NCBI GenBank assembly: GCA_964483045.1
Contig: CAYZZK010000035.1
Coordinates: forward strand, 1 to 8,855
From: JBBTYG01 sp964483045
GTDB lineage: Bacteria; Patescibacteriota; Minisyncoccia; UBA6257; 2-01-FULL-56-20
Direction: 5' to 3'
DNA length: 8,855 nucleotides
Of this stretch, positions 1 to 5,774 are shown one piece after another. A program made the position numbers and the translations under genes. Position 1 is the stretch's first letter. The number at the start of each line of letters is the position of its first letter. The notes below the pieces were generated by a model. The model did no database searches, had not been told where the DNA came from, and saw nothing but the letters and a program-made list of their open reading frames with translations.

Positions 1-980
1 AATATACCCACCTTCTTCTTTGCTTCAAGTATTTTTTGCGTTGCGATTCTGCCTGCTTTTTTCGAACCGCTTTCGAGAAGCGAAGCGAGTTTTTTAGGTT
101 TTGCGGCAAGCGTGCGTTTCTTTTTTCGGAAATCGGCAAAGTGGCTTACGACCACCTCTGCGAGCATTGCTTTGAAATGCCCGTAGTTTTTCCCGGCGAA
201 TTCCGCTTCGATTTTTTTGATCGGTTCTCCCGAAAGCGCGGAATACATAGAGAGGAGGTTTGAAATTCCGGGTTTCGTTGCCGGATCGTATGTTACTTCC
301 GTGCCGGAATCGGTAACCGCGCGTTTCACTTTGTCCCGTATGTGCTCCGGCGTATCGTCAAGGAAGAGGCACGTATCCGGCTGCGATTTAGACATCTTCT
401 TTTCGGGATTTCCAAGACTCATTACCCGCGGCGTTTCGGTGAGAAGCGCTTTGGGTTCTATAAACGTGTTCCCAAACTTTGCATTGAATTTGCGGGCGAG
501 TGTGCGCGTGAGCTCAAGGTGCTGCAGTTGATCATTCCCAACGGGAACATATTTTGCGTCATACAGAAGGATGTCGGCGGCCATAAGCACGGGATAGTCG
601 AAAAGGCCGACATTTTCGGTTTCGCCCCCGGCTGTTGTTTTTTCTTTATACTGCGTCATCCTGCGCAACTCTCCCATCGGCGTTATGGTGTTTAAAATCC
701 AGGTGAGCTCTGCATGCGCGGAAACTTTGGATTGGAGAAATATAGTCGATTTTTTCGGATCAAGGCCCGCCGCCAAAAAATCTGCAGCCAAGTCTAGTAT
801 TTGTCTATGTTTTTCTTTCGGATCAAAATCCTCCGTAATCGAATGGAGGTCAACGATTGCAAAATAACACTGGTACCTCCCGGTATTTTGGAGATCGACA
901 AAATTCTTGAGCGCGCCCAAGTAGTTGCCGATATGCAGCTTGCCCGATGGCTGTATTCCCGAAACCAGAACGGATTTCAT
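1..980 (-). CDS. trpS: Tryptophanyl-tRNA synthetase (TrpRS), C-terminal end cut by the window edge
   Basis: Class I aminoacyl-tRNA synthetase that charges tRNA-Trp with tryptophan in the cytoplasm. Translating the minus strand from the ATG at 980 gives an open frame of 326 codons to the window edge. It has the class I signature PSGKLHIGNY near residues 11-20 (HIGN at 16-19) and KMSKS at residues 195-199 (positions 398-384), matching the usual TrpRS positions. Between them lie the TrpRS-typical blocks GELRRMTQYKEK, AADILLYDAKYVPVGNDQ and HLELTRTLARKFN, and after KMSKS comes AVTDSGTEVTYDPATKPGISNLL. Bacterial TrpRS is usually about 330 residues, and the last visible residues (KKKVGI) resemble the normal C-terminal end, so only a few codons should be missing. 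No Shine-Dalgarno precedes the ATG. It lies 116 bp downstream of rnj in the same direction, with no clear terminator between, so co-transcription is possible. Identity is very secure. Confidence 0.97.
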   Translation of the reverse strand, partial: MKSVLVSGIQPSGKLHIGNYLGALKNFVDLQNTGRYQCYFAIVDLHSITEDFDPKEKHRQILDLAADFLAAGLDPKKSTIFLQSKVSAHAELTWILNTITPMGELRRMTQYKEKTTAGGETENVGLFDYPVLMAADILLYDAKYVPVGNDQLQHLELTRTLARKFNAKFGNTFIEPKALLTETPRVMSLGNPEKKMSKSQPDTCLFLDDTPEHIRDKVKRAVTDSGTEVTYDPATKPGISNLLSMYSALSGEPIKKIEAEFAGKNYGHFKAMLAEVVVSHFADFRKKKRTLAAKPKKLASLLESGSKKAGRIATQKILEAKKKVGI

Positions 981-1096
981 GGTCTTATTCAGAAAAGTTT
1001 GAACCGGAGTTCTTTATCTTTGGAAGATTTTTTGGTCCGGCTATGACTGCTTTCATAATCAGTCTCATTCTACACCGAGCCCTGGCATTTTGCATT

Positions 1097-2986
1097 CTAA
1101 ATTTCGATGATCACCGGCAGAATCATCGGGCGGCGGCGGGTGGCGTTGTATAAGAACTGCCCAACTTGGTCTCGGACAAGAGTTTTTAAATAATCCGGAT
1201 CAATGGGCTGATTCGCCGGCAGCCGGCTGATGAGTGCGCGAAGGCGCTTCCTGATTCCCTCGAGCACTTCTTGATTTTCTTTAAGGTAGATAAAGCCGCG
1301 GGAAATGATGTCCGGGCTCTTGAGCAATTTTCCTTTTTCTCTTTCGACGGTAAGGATAATGACAACCATGCCTTCTTGAGCGAGCGCTCGGCGATCGCGC
1401 AGCACGACCTCTTCCACGTCGCCTACACCTAAGCCGTCCACCATCACGTAGAATGCCGGCACTTCTTCGTGCGTTATTTTAAAACCCTCTTTTGTAAGTT
1501 CTGCCACTTGGCCGTTATCCATAAGAATCGCCCGTTCTTTCGGAATTCCGACCTCCTGCGCCGATCTGGCGTTCGCCGCGCGCATGAAATAGTAGCCGTG
1601 TACCGGAACCAAAAACCGAGGATTGATGAGTTTCATCACCAGCTTTAGATCGTCCTTCGGCGCATGGCCCGAGGAATGGATATCGATCAGGGCCGAGTGG
1701 TATACCAAAGCGCCTTGGCGAGAAAGATTGTCTTTCACGACTTGAACGCTTTTCTCGTTTCCTGGAATAACGGATGAGGAAAGCACGACGGTATCGGTCG
1801 GTTTTATTTTAATCTGGCGGTGCTCCCCGTTTATCATTTTCATGAGTCCCGCGTTCGGTTCTCCCTGCGCGCCGGTCGAGAGTATCAGTATTTTGTCGTC
1901 TCGTAGTTTGTGGATTTCTTCAACAGGAATGATCGAGCCCTCTTTCGCCTTGATGAAGCCGAGATTCTGGGCGATCTGGACGTTTGTTTTCATGGAATAG
2001 CCGTTCAGGGCAACGCGCCGGCCGATCTTTTCGGCGATTTTTATGATTTCGGCAATTCTCGTAAGAAGTGAAGCGAATGTCGCTACAATAAGGCGTCCCT
2101 CCGCTTTGCGGAAAATGTCTTCAAGGTTTTTTTCCACGGTTTTCTCCGAGATGCTGTGCCCTTCTTTTTCTGCATTTGTGCTGTCGATCGTGAAGGTATG
2201 GATGCCGAGTTTGCCGATGCGTTCGAATTCTTCGAGCCCATGAACTTCGCCTTTTTCGTCGTATTCAAGGCGGAAGTCGGCGAAATGTACCATATTGCCG
2301 ACGGGAGTCTTGAGGACAACGCCGGCTGTCTCCGGAACCGTGTGCGGAACGCCGAAAAATTCCGCTTCGAACGAATTGGATATTTTCACTATGTCTCCGT
2401 CTTTAATGATTTGAATATTAAGCTTGGGGCTATTAGGAAAATCATCTTGGCGTTTCTCAATGATTGCTTTTGTAATTGAGGTGGCGTAAATCAAGGGATT
2501 GCCCAGTTTTTCTATCACATGAGGCAACGCGCCGATGTGATCATAGTGGGCGTGGGTAAGTATTACCGCCTGAACATTCGCCTTCTTTTTTTCCAAATAC
2601 GAAACATTGGGAATGATATAGTCTATGCCCGGGGTTTCTTCTTCGGGAAACTGCAATCCCAAATCAATTATCACGATTTCATTCTTATATTCGTAAAACA
2701 TCGAGTTCCGCCCCACTTCTTCGAGGCCGCCCAATGGGACAAAACGGAGGGGGACAATCCCGGCTTCCTGTTCCTCTTTTTTCCGGCTAGCGTGCTCACT
2801 TCGTCCGCCTCGTCGAGATGAGTCGAGGCCCGGCTCGCGTTTCGGCCCGCTTGGAGCGCTGGATCGCCGAGAGGAGCGAGTCCCGGGCGAGACAAGCGAA
2901 GTAGGCCGTTTTGGAACCACCGGCGGCTTGATCCGCGGCCGCATCGGCGCATCCGCAGGATCCGTCTCTGTTTTTTTAACCATCAT
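1097..2986 (-). CDS. rnj: Ribonuclease J (metallo-beta-lactamase/beta-CASP RNase) with a long basic N-terminal tail
   Basis: RNase J family enzymes are zinc-dependent endo- and 5'-3' exoribonucleases acting in mRNA decay and in rRNA and tRNA maturation. The 629-residue product has the metal-binding motif HAHYDH at residues 145-150, H215, the Asp of FADFR at D237, STNAEKEGHS as the domain-junction signature, the beta-CASP block GRLIVATFASLLTRI and later GYSM, then HSSGH at 437-441 and PVHGYYFM. The remainder is the RNase J C-terminal domain, ending in a basic RRRP segment. Residues 1-75 are a Pro/Ser/Arg/Lys-rich, presumably disordered tail; the family core begins at PLRFVPLGGLEEVG (79 onward), so the remaining 554 residues match the usual family length. 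The start is a double ATG (2986 and 2983) behind an A-rich leader without a good Shine-Dalgarno. A TGCTATAAA extended -10 sits just upstream. There is no cysteine. RNase J1 versus J2 cannot be decided; the intact metal ligands suggest an active enzyme. Confidence 0.96.
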   Translation of the reverse strand: MMVKKTETDPADAPMRPRIKPPVVPKRPTSLVSPGTRSSRRSSAPSGPKREPGLDSSRRGGRSEHASRKKEEQEAGIVPLRFVPLGGLEEVGRNSMFYEYKNEIVIIDLGLQFPEEETPGIDYIIPNVSYLEKKKANVQAVILTHAHYDHIGALPHVIEKLGNPLIYATSITKAIIEKRQDDFPNSPKLNIQIIKDGDIVKISNSFEAEFFGVPHTVPETAGVVLKTPVGNMVHFADFRLEYDEKGEVHGLEEFERIGKLGIHTFTIDSTNAEKEGHSISEKTVEKNLEDIFRKAEGRLIVATFASLLTRIAEIIKIAEKIGRRVALNGYSMKTNVQIAQNLGFIKAKEGSIIPVEEIHKLRDDKILILSTGAQGEPNAGLMKMINGEHRQIKIKPTDTVVLSSSVIPGNEKSVQVVKDNLSRQGALVYHSALIDIHSSGHAPKDDLKLVMKLINPRFLVPVHGYYFMRAANARSAQEVGIPKERAILMDNGQVAELTKEGFKITHEEVPAFYVMVDGLGVGDVEEVVLRDRRALAQEGMVVIILTVEREKGKLLKSPDIISRGFIYLKENQEVLEGIRKRLRALISRLPANQPIDPDYLKTLVRDQVGQFLYNATRRRPMILPVIIEI

Positions 2987-3003
2987 TTTTCTTTTATTTT
3001 GCT

Positions 3004-3012
3004 TTTATAGCA
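3004..3012 (-). promoter_or_regulatory. Candidate extended -10 promoter element for rnj
   Basis: The minus strand reads TGCTATAAA here: a TGn extension followed by TATAAA (5 of 6 matches to TATAAT). Transcription would begin near 2997, giving an A-rich leader of about 11 nt before the rnj ATG at 2986. No good -35 is seen at 16-18 bp, which extended -10 promoters can tolerate. The same TTGCTATA core occurs in the stronger promoter upstream of tRNA-Leu. rnj may also be reached by read-through from that promoter. Confidence 0.4.
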
Positions 3013-3109
3013 ATAACTTCAATTTCGACTGAAAATATATTTCGTTGTGAGTCCTCTGGGCATCTTCTTTATTATTATTCGCGTTTTTCTTTTTGTTTAC
3101 GTTCTGCTG

Positions 3110-3190
3110 TGGGCAGGGAGGGAGTTGAACCCTCACGCCTTTCGGCATACGGCCCTGAACCGTACGTGTCTGCCGTTTCACCACCTGCCC
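3110..3190 (-). tRNA. tRNA-Leu, anticodon CAG
   Basis: A complete class II tRNA can be folded by eye on the minus strand. The acceptor stem pairs GGGCAGG (3190-3184) with CCTGCCC (3117-3111). The D stem is GTG/CAC with a GG-containing loop. The anticodon stem is TACGG/CCGTA with loop TTCAGGG, so the anticodon is CAG (3157-3155), reading CUG Leu codons. A long variable arm GCC-GAAA-GGC follows, as expected for tRNA-Leu. The T arm is GAGGG-TTCAACT-CCCTC. The discriminator base at 3110 is A, the identity element for LeuRS. The next bases are CAG, so the CCA end is not encoded and must be added by tRNA nucleotidyltransferase. The gene lies 123 bp upstream of rnj and downstream of a strong promoter. 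Confidence 0.97.
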
Positions 3191-3312
3191 GATCGGCGAC
3201 AATTTATTTTTGAAACACAACGAGGAACCCCCTTAGGTAAGAGTATATCCGCGCTGTCTATTTGCTGGGATCAATCATCATTCGGAAAGGAGGCGTTGCT
3301 GTTGTTAGTTGC

Positions 3313-3342
3313 AGTATAGCAAATCTGCGAATAATAAGTCAA
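3313..3342 (-). promoter_or_regulatory. Strong sigma70-type promoter upstream of tRNA-Leu
   Basis: On the minus strand a -35 TTGACT (3342-3337) is followed by an 18-bp spacer and a -10 TATACT (3318-3313). Each matches the consensus in 5 of 6 positions, and the -10 carries a TGC extension. Predicted start is near 3306, leaving about 115 nt of leader before the tRNA. It lies between the end of the substrate-binding protein gene and tRNA-Leu, so it should drive the tRNA and, if transcription continues, rnj and trpS. A second TATACT on the same strand (3247-3242) lacks a -35 and is a weaker alternative. Confidence 0.7.
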
Positions 3343-3412
3343 TAGCATCTTGAGTTGAATTCTTAATTCGCTGATTCTTTGCTATTTCAATCGCGAGCTG
3401 GCCGAGCGGGGT

Positions 3413-5062
3413 TTACTTTAATACCCGCGCTGTTTTTGTATACCAATAGTTCGCTCCAATAAACCTGTCTGCGTGCTCTGCTATGAGCCGTGCATCAATT
3501 CCGTGGATATTTTTGGCGGATACATAGACATAGCTCGGAGAATAGAGAAATACTGCGGGATAATCTCCTATGATTGTTTTCTGAAGTTCCTGGAACTCCG
3601 ACGCTCGGCGCTGTTTATCCGTGTCCTGCCGGATGGACTCGATAAGCGAATCCGCCTTTTTATTATTATAGAAACTTAAGTTGTGTTCCGGAGAAAAGCG
3701 TTGCGATGAATGCCAAAAAGAGAACAGGTCGTAGCTCATAGAAAGGGTATTTCCGAAAAGCAGTGCCTCGTAATCGCGGTTTTTTATTGTGTCGTTCGTA
3801 ATGGTATCGAGTGAGCCGATCGAAAGATTCACCTTTACGCCTATCTTTTCCCATGCACTCTTGAGAAAATTCGCTGTGCTTGTCAGGAATTCTATGTTGG
3901 GAACGGTGAGAGTTATTTCGAGCGGAATTTTAGTCTTTTTTATGGTTTTTTCTCGGAAGCCGCTGTCGGCCATTTTCCATCCGGCGGCATCCAGCGCGTC
4001 AGCCGCGCTTTCGGTTGACGTGGGAACGCTATCTTCCGAAAAGTAAGGTGTACCTTCCGGAATCGGCCCAAGCGCTTTCGTGCCGAATCCTTCGAGGGCT
4101 GCTTGTATAAGCGCATCTCTATCCAAAGCCATGGAAAGGGCTTTTCGAACTCCCAGATCCTTAAGTGGAATATTTTTGTTTTGATTGAAGAACACCGCGT
4201 AATAGCTTGGCATGCTGTAACTCTGGATTTCATGCGGCCGCTTAATCTGGGCTGTCTCGCCCGGCTCAAGTCCGGCAAATCCGTCGACTCTCCCGGAATT
4301 AAATGCATCAAGCAGTTCCGACTTTTGAGAGAAAAACGCGAAGTCAAAATTTCCGATGAGCGCCTTGTCCCCGGCGTATTTGTCCCACGGGGCGAGCTTG
4401 TATGTGGTTATGAACCCATCGAGGCGTTTTTCATATCCCTCGAATTCGAACGGACCAGAGCCGACCGGCTTGAGGTTGTAATCCGAAAGATGCCAGTTTG
4501 CGGAAGGCACTTCCGCAAAAATATGTTTCGGCATCACGTACAGGTTTTTCAGGGTATCCGGGAAAAAAGCGTACGGAGTGATAATGCTGAATTGCAGTTC
4601 GAGTTCGCTAAGCCGCTCCGCGGTGGCTCCCTGCCACGCTTTATAGAGCGGAAGAGGCGCTTGGCTTTCCGGATCCTGTATTTTTTCTATCGTAAAAATG
4701 ACGTCATCGCTTGTAAGTTTCGCATTATCCTGCCAGCGGAGATTTTCCTTAAGGCGGACTTTCCAAGTTCTTCCGTCGCTTGAAGTTGCGATGGTGTCGG
4801 CGAGATCTCCTAGATTTTGAAAAACAAGTCGAACAATGCTCTTGTCTATATCGCTTGCTGCGATCACGGGGTTCACGTAAGTTGGCTGGCCTATGAATCC
4901 TTCCGTGTAATCTCCTCCATAAGCGGGAACCGGAGTCGTTGATGTCGCAAAAATGAGCCCCAAAAGGATGATGCCGCTTATGGCGGCGACCGATGCGATG
5001 GATGCGAACCAGATTCGTTCTGTGCGCGTAAGTGCTTGGAAAATTTTTCTAAACCACATCAT
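3413..5062 (-). CDS. Family 5 (peptide/oligopeptide-type) ABC transporter substrate-binding protein, membrane anchored
   Basis: The 549-residue product resembles DppA/OppA-type extracellular solute-binding proteins (SBP_bac_5), which capture peptides or similar solutes outside the membrane for an ABC importer. Diagnostic blocks are NPVIAASDIDKSIVRLVFQNL near residues 65-85, LTSDDVIFTIEKI, VGSGPFEF, FNQNKNIPLKDLGVRKALSMALDRDAL and GTKALGPIPEG. The N-terminus is a basic segment (FRKIFQALTRTER) followed by one hydrophobic helix at about residues 18-41, then a TSTTPVPAYGG linker. No lipobox cysteine follows the helix, and the whole protein lacks cysteine, so it is probably held by an uncleaved anchor or released by signal peptidase I rather than lipidated. 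It starts 49 bp after secG in the same operon; the start is a double ATG (5062, 5059) without a visible Shine-Dalgarno. No permease or ATPase gene is nearby, so substrate and partner are unknown. Confidence 0.9.
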   Translation of the reverse strand: MMWFRKIFQALTRTERIWFASIASVAAISGIILLGLIFATSTTPVPAYGGDYTEGFIGQPTYVNPVIAASDIDKSIVRLVFQNLGDLADTIATSSDGRTWKVRLKENLRWQDNAKLTSDDVIFTIEKIQDPESQAPLPLYKAWQGATAERLSELELQFSIITPYAFFPDTLKNLYVMPKHIFAEVPSANWHLSDYNLKPVGSGPFEFEGYEKRLDGFITTYKLAPWDKYAGDKALIGNFDFAFFSQKSELLDAFNSGRVDGFAGLEPGETAQIKRPHEIQSYSMPSYYAVFFNQNKNIPLKDLGVRKALSMALDRDALIQAALEGFGTKALGPIPEGTPYFSEDSVPTSTESAADALDAAGWKMADSGFREKTIKKTKIPLEITLTVPNIEFLTSTANFLKSAWEKIGVKVNLSIGSLDTITNDTIKNRDYEALLFGNTLSMSYDLFSFWHSSQRFSPEHNLSFYNNKKADSLIESIRQDTDKQRRASEFQELQKTIIGDYPAVFLYSPSYVYVSAKNIHGIDARLIAEHADRFIGANYWYTKTARVLK

Positions 5063-5111
5063 TGATCGCGTGAGAAAATTGTCGAAAAAACCGCGGAGAT
5101 TTCAACGGGAT

Positions 5112-5336
5112 TTATCCTCTATATACCAGCTGGAGGATTGCAAGCCCGCAAAAACAAATTCCGAGAATGATAGTTGAAATGAAGATCGCTTTTTCTACGC
5201 CTCTTCTGGTCTGGTAAAAACCACCCCCTCCCTCTCCGCCGCCAAAAATACCCGAAAGCCCCGCGGATCGTTCTTGGAGCAATACCAAGGCCATAAGCGC
5301 GATTGACACGATGATTTGAAGAATTGCCAATATCAT
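5112..5336 (-). CDS. secG: Preprotein translocase subunit SecG
   Basis: Small integral membrane subunit of the SecYEG channel that assists SecA-driven protein export. The 74-residue product has the SecG layout: a first membrane helix at about residues 2-20 ending in LVLLQERSAGLSGIFGGG, a glycine-rich cytoplasmic loop, the conserved FYQTRRGVEKAIF segment, and a second helix at about 51-72. The VLLQ...GLSG.FGGG and RRG.EK signatures are typical and the length is normal. Its ATG overlaps the TGA stop of the preceding membrane protein gene (ATGA, 5336-5333), which points to translational coupling. The substrate-binding protein gene follows 49 bp later in the same direction. Two cysteines lie in the second helix. 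Confidence 0.95.
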   Translation of the reverse strand: MILAILQIIVSIALMALVLLQERSAGLSGIFGGGEGGGGFYQTRRGVEKAIFISTIILGICFCGLAILQLVYRG

Positions 5337-5683
5337 TTTTCTGCTAAGTGTGCGATAAAATTTAAAACCCCGATTATCAGGGCTCCAAAGAGGAGCGCCG
5401 GAATGCTTTCAATCATAAGATTGTTCGAGAGAATGTCAAGAATGAACAGTATGAGCGCATTCACGAGTACGAGGCCGAGTCCCAGCGTGAGAATAATGAT
5501 TGGGCCCAAAAAGAGCCGCAGAATCGGCTTCAAGGTCATGTTAAGGAGTGTAAGAATGAGCGCCACAAAGACTTTCGTGGCGAGATCGCCGGAAAGCGTG
5601 AAGCCGGGCACAAAATTCGCCGCCGCCAAAAGGCCGACGGTATTTACAAGTATCGAAAGAACAATAATCGCAACCCATTTCAT
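5333..5683 (-). CDS. Four-helix membrane protein of the PF04020 (phage_holin_4_2 / YvlD-like) family
   Basis: The 116-residue product is almost entirely hydrophobic, with four predicted membrane helices at about residues 3-22, 38-55, 59-83 and 93-112. Family signs are VPGF at 25-28 after the first helix, NMTLKPILRLFLGP at 48-61 (the N-x-x-x-K-P motif) and ILTLGLGLVLVNALIL at 64-79. Members are widespread in bacterial chromosomes; the holin name reflects similarity and no lysis role is established, so function is unknown. I chose the ATG at 5683 rather than the upstream ATG at 5710. The extra nine residues (MVLAEYTYK) are unlike the family, and a TATACT hexamer lies exactly 6 nt before 5683, predicting a leaderless start. 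The gene ends in TGA overlapping the secG start. It is the first gene of the minus-strand operon. Confidence 0.85.
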   Translation of the reverse strand: MKWVAIIVLSILVNTVGLLAAANFVPGFTLSGDLATKVFVALILTLLNMTLKPILRLFLGPIIILTLGLGLVLVNALILFILDILSNNLMIESIPALLFGALIIGVLNFIAHLAEK

Positions 5684-5689
5684 CTTGTA

Positions 5690-5695
5690 AGTATA
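5690..5695 (-). promoter_or_regulatory. Candidate -10 element (TATACT) for the holin-like/secG/substrate-binding operon
   Basis: The minus strand reads TATACT (5 of 6 to consensus), ending 6 nt before the ATG at 5683, so transcription would begin at or next to the start codon. The best -35 at a 17-bp spacing is TTATCT (5718-5713), a poor match. The case rests on the -10 match, the position in a divergent intergenic region, and the identical spacing of the promoter for the gene on the other strand. Confidence 0.45.
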
Positions 5696-5740
5696 CTCCG
5701 CGAGAACCATAAAGATAAGCAGTCTTTAAATCGAGGGAGT

Positions 5741-5768
5741 TTGAAAGCGTGTGTTTTAGAGCTACAAT
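5741..5768 (+). promoter_or_regulatory. Sigma70-type promoter for the pilB-like gene, predicted leaderless start
   Basis: A -35 TTGAAA (5741-5746), a 16-bp spacer and a -10 TACAAT (5763-5768) each match the consensus in 5 of 6 positions. The -10 ends 6 nt before the ATG at 5775, so the expected transcription start coincides with the A of the start codon, and no Shine-Dalgarno is present. This also fixes the ATG at 5775 as the likely translation start. Confidence 0.65.
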
Positions 5769-5774
5769 TAAATA

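Noticed and set aside
36..1046. Several overlapping plus-strand open frames
   Set aside because: They are antisense to trpS, whose translation is continuous and carries all class I synthetase motifs.
3126..3172. Resemblance to group II intron domain V (CGTACGGTTC and CCGTATGCC-GAAA-GGC)
   Set aside because: These segments are fully explained as the anticodon and variable arms of tRNA-Leu, and no intron-encoded protein or domain VI is present.
3005..3220. 71-codon open frame on the minus strand
   Set aside because: It runs straight through tRNA-Leu and its product is low-complexity Asn/Lys, so it is not a gene.
3258..3281. Seven-codon minus-strand frame (MMIDPSK) in the leader between promoter and tRNA-Leu, considered as a leader peptide
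   Set aside because: It contains no leucine or regulatory codon run, has no Shine-Dalgarno and no attenuator hairpin after it.
3357..3369. GAATT-CTT-AATTC palindrome after the substrate-binding protein gene, considered as a terminator
   Set aside because: The stem has only 5 AT-rich pairs and no T-run follows on the minus strand.
4103..4783. 226-codon open frame on the plus strand
   Set aside because: It lies wholly opposite the substrate-binding protein gene, its product has no recognisable domain, and it has no promoter or ribosome site. It is an antisense shadow.
5063..5111. CCGCGG followed by TTTTTT in the secG to substrate-binding protein gap, considered as a terminator
   Set aside because: CCGCGG is a spacer-less palindrome that cannot form a hairpin with a loop, and the flanking pairing is poor, so read-through within the operon is more likely.
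5333..5683. Holin annotation taken as a sign of prophage
   Set aside because: No phage structural, lysis or integrase gene is nearby, and PF04020 proteins are common chromosomal membrane proteins; here it overlaps secG.
5684..5710. Upstream ATG at 5710 as the start of the holin-like protein
   Set aside because: The added MVLAEYTYK does not look like the family N-terminus, has no Shine-Dalgarno, and would overlap the TATACT element that fits a leaderless start at 5683.
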